From Hydrogenophilales bacterium 16-61-112 (GTDB taxonomy: Bacteria > Pseudomonadota > Gammaproteobacteria > Burkholderiales > Thiobacillaceae): DNA of 38,736 bases. Where the stretch lies: assembly GCA_002257045.1 (NCBI GenBank), contig NCHD01000016.1, positions 1 through 38,736 of the forward strand, written 5' to 3'. The notes under the pieces were generated by a model that had not been told where the DNA came from, did no database searches, and saw only the letters and a program-made list of their open reading frames with translations. Position numbers and translations under genes: made by a program. Position 1 is the first letter of the stretch. Each line of letters begins with the position of its first letter. Of the stretch, positions 34,620 to 38,736 are shown in pieces.

Positions 34620-36658
34620 TGGAACGCCATACCCCTTTGTTCATGGGCACAGCGGCACTGCTTGCCTCCGGTCTGGCCTGTGCGGGCGCTGGCGCAGTGG
34701 CCGACGAGTACAAGTGGATGACCTTCGCGGTGTTCGGCGCGATCATCGCCATCACCATGTACATCACCTTCTGGGCGGCCAAGCAGACGCATACGACGTC
34801 TGAGTTCTATGCGGCCGGACGTTCGGTCACCGGCATCCAGAATGGCTGGGCGATCGCGGGTGACTACCTTTCCGCGGCGTCCTTCCTCGGTATTGCCGGC
34901 CTCATTTCGCTGTACGGCTATGACGGCTTCATGTATTCGGTAGGCTGGCTGGTGGCGTATATCACCGTGCTGCTGGTGATCGCCGAACCCTGCCGCAACA
35001 TCGGCAAATACACGCTGGGCGACATCCTCGCTTTTCGCAATCACCCGAAGGCCTCCAAGACGGTTGCGGCGCTGTCCACCATCACCGTGTCCACTTTTTA
35101 CCTGACCGCGCAGATGGTCGGCGGCGGCGTGCTGATCAAGACGCTCATCGGCATCGATTACTACGTCTCGGTGATCGGTGTCGGCGTACTGATGCTGGCC
35201 TACGTGGTATTTGGCGGCATGAAGGCCACTACCTGGGTGCAAATCATCAAGGCTGTGCTGCTGGTTACCGCGTCTATCCTGCTGGTGTTGATTACCTGGA
35301 GCCAGTACGGCTTCTCGTTGCCGGGTTTCCTTAACGCCGTGGTGAGCGATCCCAAGGTGCAGGCGCAGGTCGCCAAGCTGGTCGGCGATGCTGCCACCAC
35401 CATGACGCCGCAGGAGCTTGGTCAGCGCTTCCTGGAGCCCGGTCTGTTCCTGAAAAGCCCGATCGACCAGATCTCCCTGGGCATGGCCCTGGTGCTGGGC
35501 ACCGCCGGCATGCCGCACATCCTGATGCGTTTCTTCACCGTGCCGACGGCGCAGGCTGCTCGCACCTCGGTGCTGTGGGCGATGGGCATCATCGGCGGCT
35601 TCTATATGCTAACCCTGTTCCTTGGCATGGGCGCAGCCATCAATGTCGGCTCCAGTGTCATCTCGAACATGGATCCGGGCGGCAACATGGCCGCCCCCCT
35701 GCTGGCGCAGTACGCAGGCGGTGGCGCCGACTCTGTGCTGGGCAACCTGTTCCTCGCCTTTGTTGCGGCCGTGGCGTTCGCCACCATCGTTGCGGTGGTG
35801 GCGGGCTTGGTGCTGGCAGCGGCGTCTGCAATGGCGCACGACATTTACGTCGGCGTCATCAAGGGCGATCATGCCTCGCCGCAGGAGCAGGTCATTGCAG
35901 CGCGGGTGTCGTCCGTCATCGTCGGTATCCTGGCGATCATCGTCGGCATCGCCGCCGAGGGTCAGAACGTGGCTCACCTGGTGGCGCTGGCCTTTGCCGT
36001 GGCGGCATCAAGCAACCTGCCTGCCGTGTTTCTGACCCTGTACTGGAAACGCGCCAACACCTACGGCATTGTGCTGGGCATGCTGGTCGGGGCCATTACC
36101 GCCATCACGCTGGTTCTGGTATCGCCCAACATGACTTACCCCAAGACCGCAATAAAAGACGCCAACAAGGTATTACAGGGCGAACCGGCCCAGGCAGCCA
36201 AACCTGCGGCCGCTGCAGTTTCGGCCAGCAGTTTTGCGTGCGAACTGTTTGCACTGGAAGGCTGCGTGAAGTCCGGGCCGGCCAAGCCCGCATCGCCTGA
36301 AAAGCCTGCCAAACCGGGTGCGCCGGAGAAGCTGGCCACGCTGCAGGCAACGTTGCCGACGCTGACTGATATCGGGGAAATCGAGGCGGCGCAGAAGGAT
36401 ATCGCCAAGCTGGAAAAAGACATCAAGAAGGCCGAGGACACCCTGAAGAAAATGGAAGGCCAGACCACCAGCATGGCTGGGTTGGAGGAGCCGTTCTTCC
36501 TGCTCAAGAATCCCGGCCTCATTTCGATCCCGCTGGGTTTCCTGATGGTCGTTCTGGGTTCCCTGCTGTTCCGTGACAAGCGCGCGGAAGACATGTGGGA
36601 AGAGCTCTACGTGCGGCAGAACACCGGCATCAACGCGGAAGGCGCAAGCGCCCACTAA
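34619..36658 (+). CDS. actP: Cation/acetate symporter ActP-like
   Basis: A 679-residue sodium:solute symporter family protein. An N-terminal signal-like helix is followed by about 13 membrane segments. Hallmarks are 'TTSEFYAAGRSVTGIQNGWAIAGDYLSAASFLGI', 'LVLGTAGMPHILMRFFTVP' and 'AAVAFATIVAVVAGL'. Compared with E. coli ActP (about 549 residues) it carries an insert of roughly 120 residues near the C-terminus, rich in Ala, Pro and Lys and ending in a coiled-coil-like Glu/Lys stretch, before the last helix. It imports acetate or similar short carboxylates with a cation. The ATG overlaps the DUF485 stop, and a terminator follows. Confidence 0.9.
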   Translation: MERHTPLFMGTAALLASGLACAGAGAVADEYKWMTFAVFGAIIAITMYITFWAAKQTHTTSEFYAAGRSVTGIQNGWAIAGDYLSAASFLGIAGLISLYGYDGFMYSVGWLVAYITVLLVIAEPCRNIGKYTLGDILAFRNHPKASKTVAALSTITVSTFYLTAQMVGGGVLIKTLIGIDYYVSVIGVGVLMLAYVVFGGMKATTWVQIIKAVLLVTASILLVLITWSQYGFSLPGFLNAVVSDPKVQAQVAKLVGDAATTMTPQELGQRFLEPGLFLKSPIDQISLGMALVLGTAGMPHILMRFFTVPTAQAARTSVLWAMGIIGGFYMLTLFLGMGAAINVGSSVISNMDPGGNMAAPLLAQYAGGGADSVLGNLFLAFVAAVAFATIVAVVAGLVLAAASAMAHDIYVGVIKGDHASPQEQVIAARVSSVIVGILAIIVGIAAEGQNVAHLVALAFAVAASSNLPAVFLTLYWKRANTYGIVLGMLVGAITAITLVLVSPNMTYPKTAIKDANKVLQGEPAQAAKPAAAAVSASSFACELFALEGCVKSGPAKPASPEKPAKPGAPEKLATLQATLPTLTDIGEIEAAQKDIAKLEKDIKKAEDTLKKMEGQTTSMAGLEEPFFLLKNPGLISIPLGFLMVVLGSLLFRDKRAEDMWEELYVRQNTGINAEGASAH

Positions 36659-36679
36659 GGTTTCATCCGCACACTATCG

Positions 36680-36711
36680 AGCCCCCGGAATAACCACCGG
36701 GGGCTTTTTTT
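36680..36711 (+). terminator. Rho-independent terminator after actP
   Basis: AGCCCCCGG (36680-36688) pairs with CCGGGGGCT (36697-36705), followed by seven T. Confidence 0.9.
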
Positions 36712-36734
36712 CGCCGGCGAATCTCAGGTTTGAT

Positions 36735-37022
36735 GCGTATTGAACCAGCGAGCCTGCCATGCACCAGGATGTTGTCGCTTGCCGTGGCCTCAAGCTGCCG
36801 TAGCTGCACTTCGCAGGTGGGCGCCATGGCAATCGCGCTGTGCGTGACCCTGACTGCGCCAATGCCCAGTAGCGGGCCGACCCGCGGATTGAGCCCGCCG
36901 GTTTCGACATCCACCACCACCCAGCTGTCATCCAGCGTCTGCTCCCTGACCGGTTTAAGCGCCAGTTTTGCCCGGCATGCCACGAGTGCAGGCGGCAGGG
37001 AAGGGCGCGGACGCTGGAAGGG
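36735..37022 (-). pseudogene. DnaQ-like 3'-5' exonuclease fragment
   Basis: The minus strand encodes 'SWVVVDVETGGLNPRVGPLL' (the ExoI motif with catalytic Asp-x-Glu) and 'GAVRVTHSAIAMAP', ending at 'ILVHGR', where homologues continue for another 100 or more residues with ExoII/ExoIII. From there the frame runs into the actP terminator. Upstream, a TAG at 37023-37025 cuts the frame before any good start. Both ends are therefore lost and it is a remnant of the exonuclease often found beside DUF294 and ActP genes. Confidence 0.7.
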
Positions 37023-37161
37023 CTAGATCACAAAAGCGAAGCCGGGGTCAGCAGGCTGAACAATGCGGCTGTGGACGGAGGGTGCAGCCGTGTTCCTGCT
37101 TGTCATCTTGCATCGCTAACCCTCCTCATGGTTCTGGCCCGATGATAGCGGAGCGCGCATG

Positions 37162-37187
37162 AAAAAGCCCCGCCGAAGCGGGGCTTT
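37162..37187 (-). terminator. Rho-independent terminator after groEL
   Basis: Minus strand: 10-base perfect stem AAAGCCCCGC/GCGGGGCTTT with loop TTCG, continuing into TTTTTC. Confidence 0.88.
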
Positions 37188-37234
37188 GGGACAGCCTGAA
37201 TACCCGTGAGGGCATCAACAACAGGACCGGCAAA

Positions 37235-38736
<1,502 letters not shown>

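Overview
The window looks like the chromosome of a GC-rich betaproteobacterium capable of denitrification, probably of the Thiobacillus/Nitrosomonadales kind. The pointers are a cytochrome cd1 nitrite reductase (nirS) cluster with the beta/gamma gene order, a trxA-rho pair, a 7Fe ferredoxin, a DUF485-ActP symporter pair and a groEL with a Gly-Met tail. The genus is my inference from gene content and protein style; no search was run.

Layout. 1-7400: housekeeping genes, namely the end of a membrane protein, a small cytochrome c, an orphan branched-chain-amino-acid-type binding lipoprotein, an AddB-like nuclease overlapping fdxA, then trxA and rho with its terminator. 7500-11900: a broken arginase-family gene, gabD, a YceI protein, and an outer-membrane barrel gene split by a 348-bp IS630-derived insertion. 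11948-23461: the denitrification block. On the minus strand run nirI, nirS, nirC, nirF, nirDL, nirG, nirH, nirJ and nirN, almost all coupled by 1-4 base overlaps; dnr diverges on the plus strand. Two related copies of a short 2-hydroxyacid-dehydrogenase-like gene flank the block, one intact as an ORF and one decayed. 23105-26225: an AEC transporter, an internally deleted GarR-like reductase, and pbpG. 26381-30625: a soluble HDOD histidine kinase followed by a receiver-PAS-GGDEF-EAL protein. 30668-32081: a small integrated remnant next to tRNA-Phe, carrying one endonuclease/exonuclease/phosphatase-type gene. 32259-37022: an intact DUF485-ActP symporter pair between a frameshifted DUF294 gene and a truncated DnaQ-like exonuclease. 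37235-38736: groEL, running off the right edge and broken near its 3' end.

How the genes work together. NirS reduces nitrite to NO. NirDL, NirG and NirH (siroheme decarboxylation), NirJ (radical SAM), NirF and NirN build its heme d1, and NirC is the small cytochrome c of the pathway. NirI is a NosR-like membrane flavo-iron-sulfur protein. Dnr, a Crp/Fnr-family NO-type regulator without N-terminal cysteines, probably acts on the perfect TTGAT-N4-ATCAA box before nirS and on a similar box in its own promoter. No nirE, nor or nos genes lie in the window.

An unusual number of genes are broken by small indels or internal deletions (arginase, DUF294, exonuclease, OMP, hydroxyacid dehydrogenase copy, GarR-like, groEL). 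Some also carry active-site substitutions, which argues for real decay at those loci. The groEL lesion could equally be an assembly error or a second copy.
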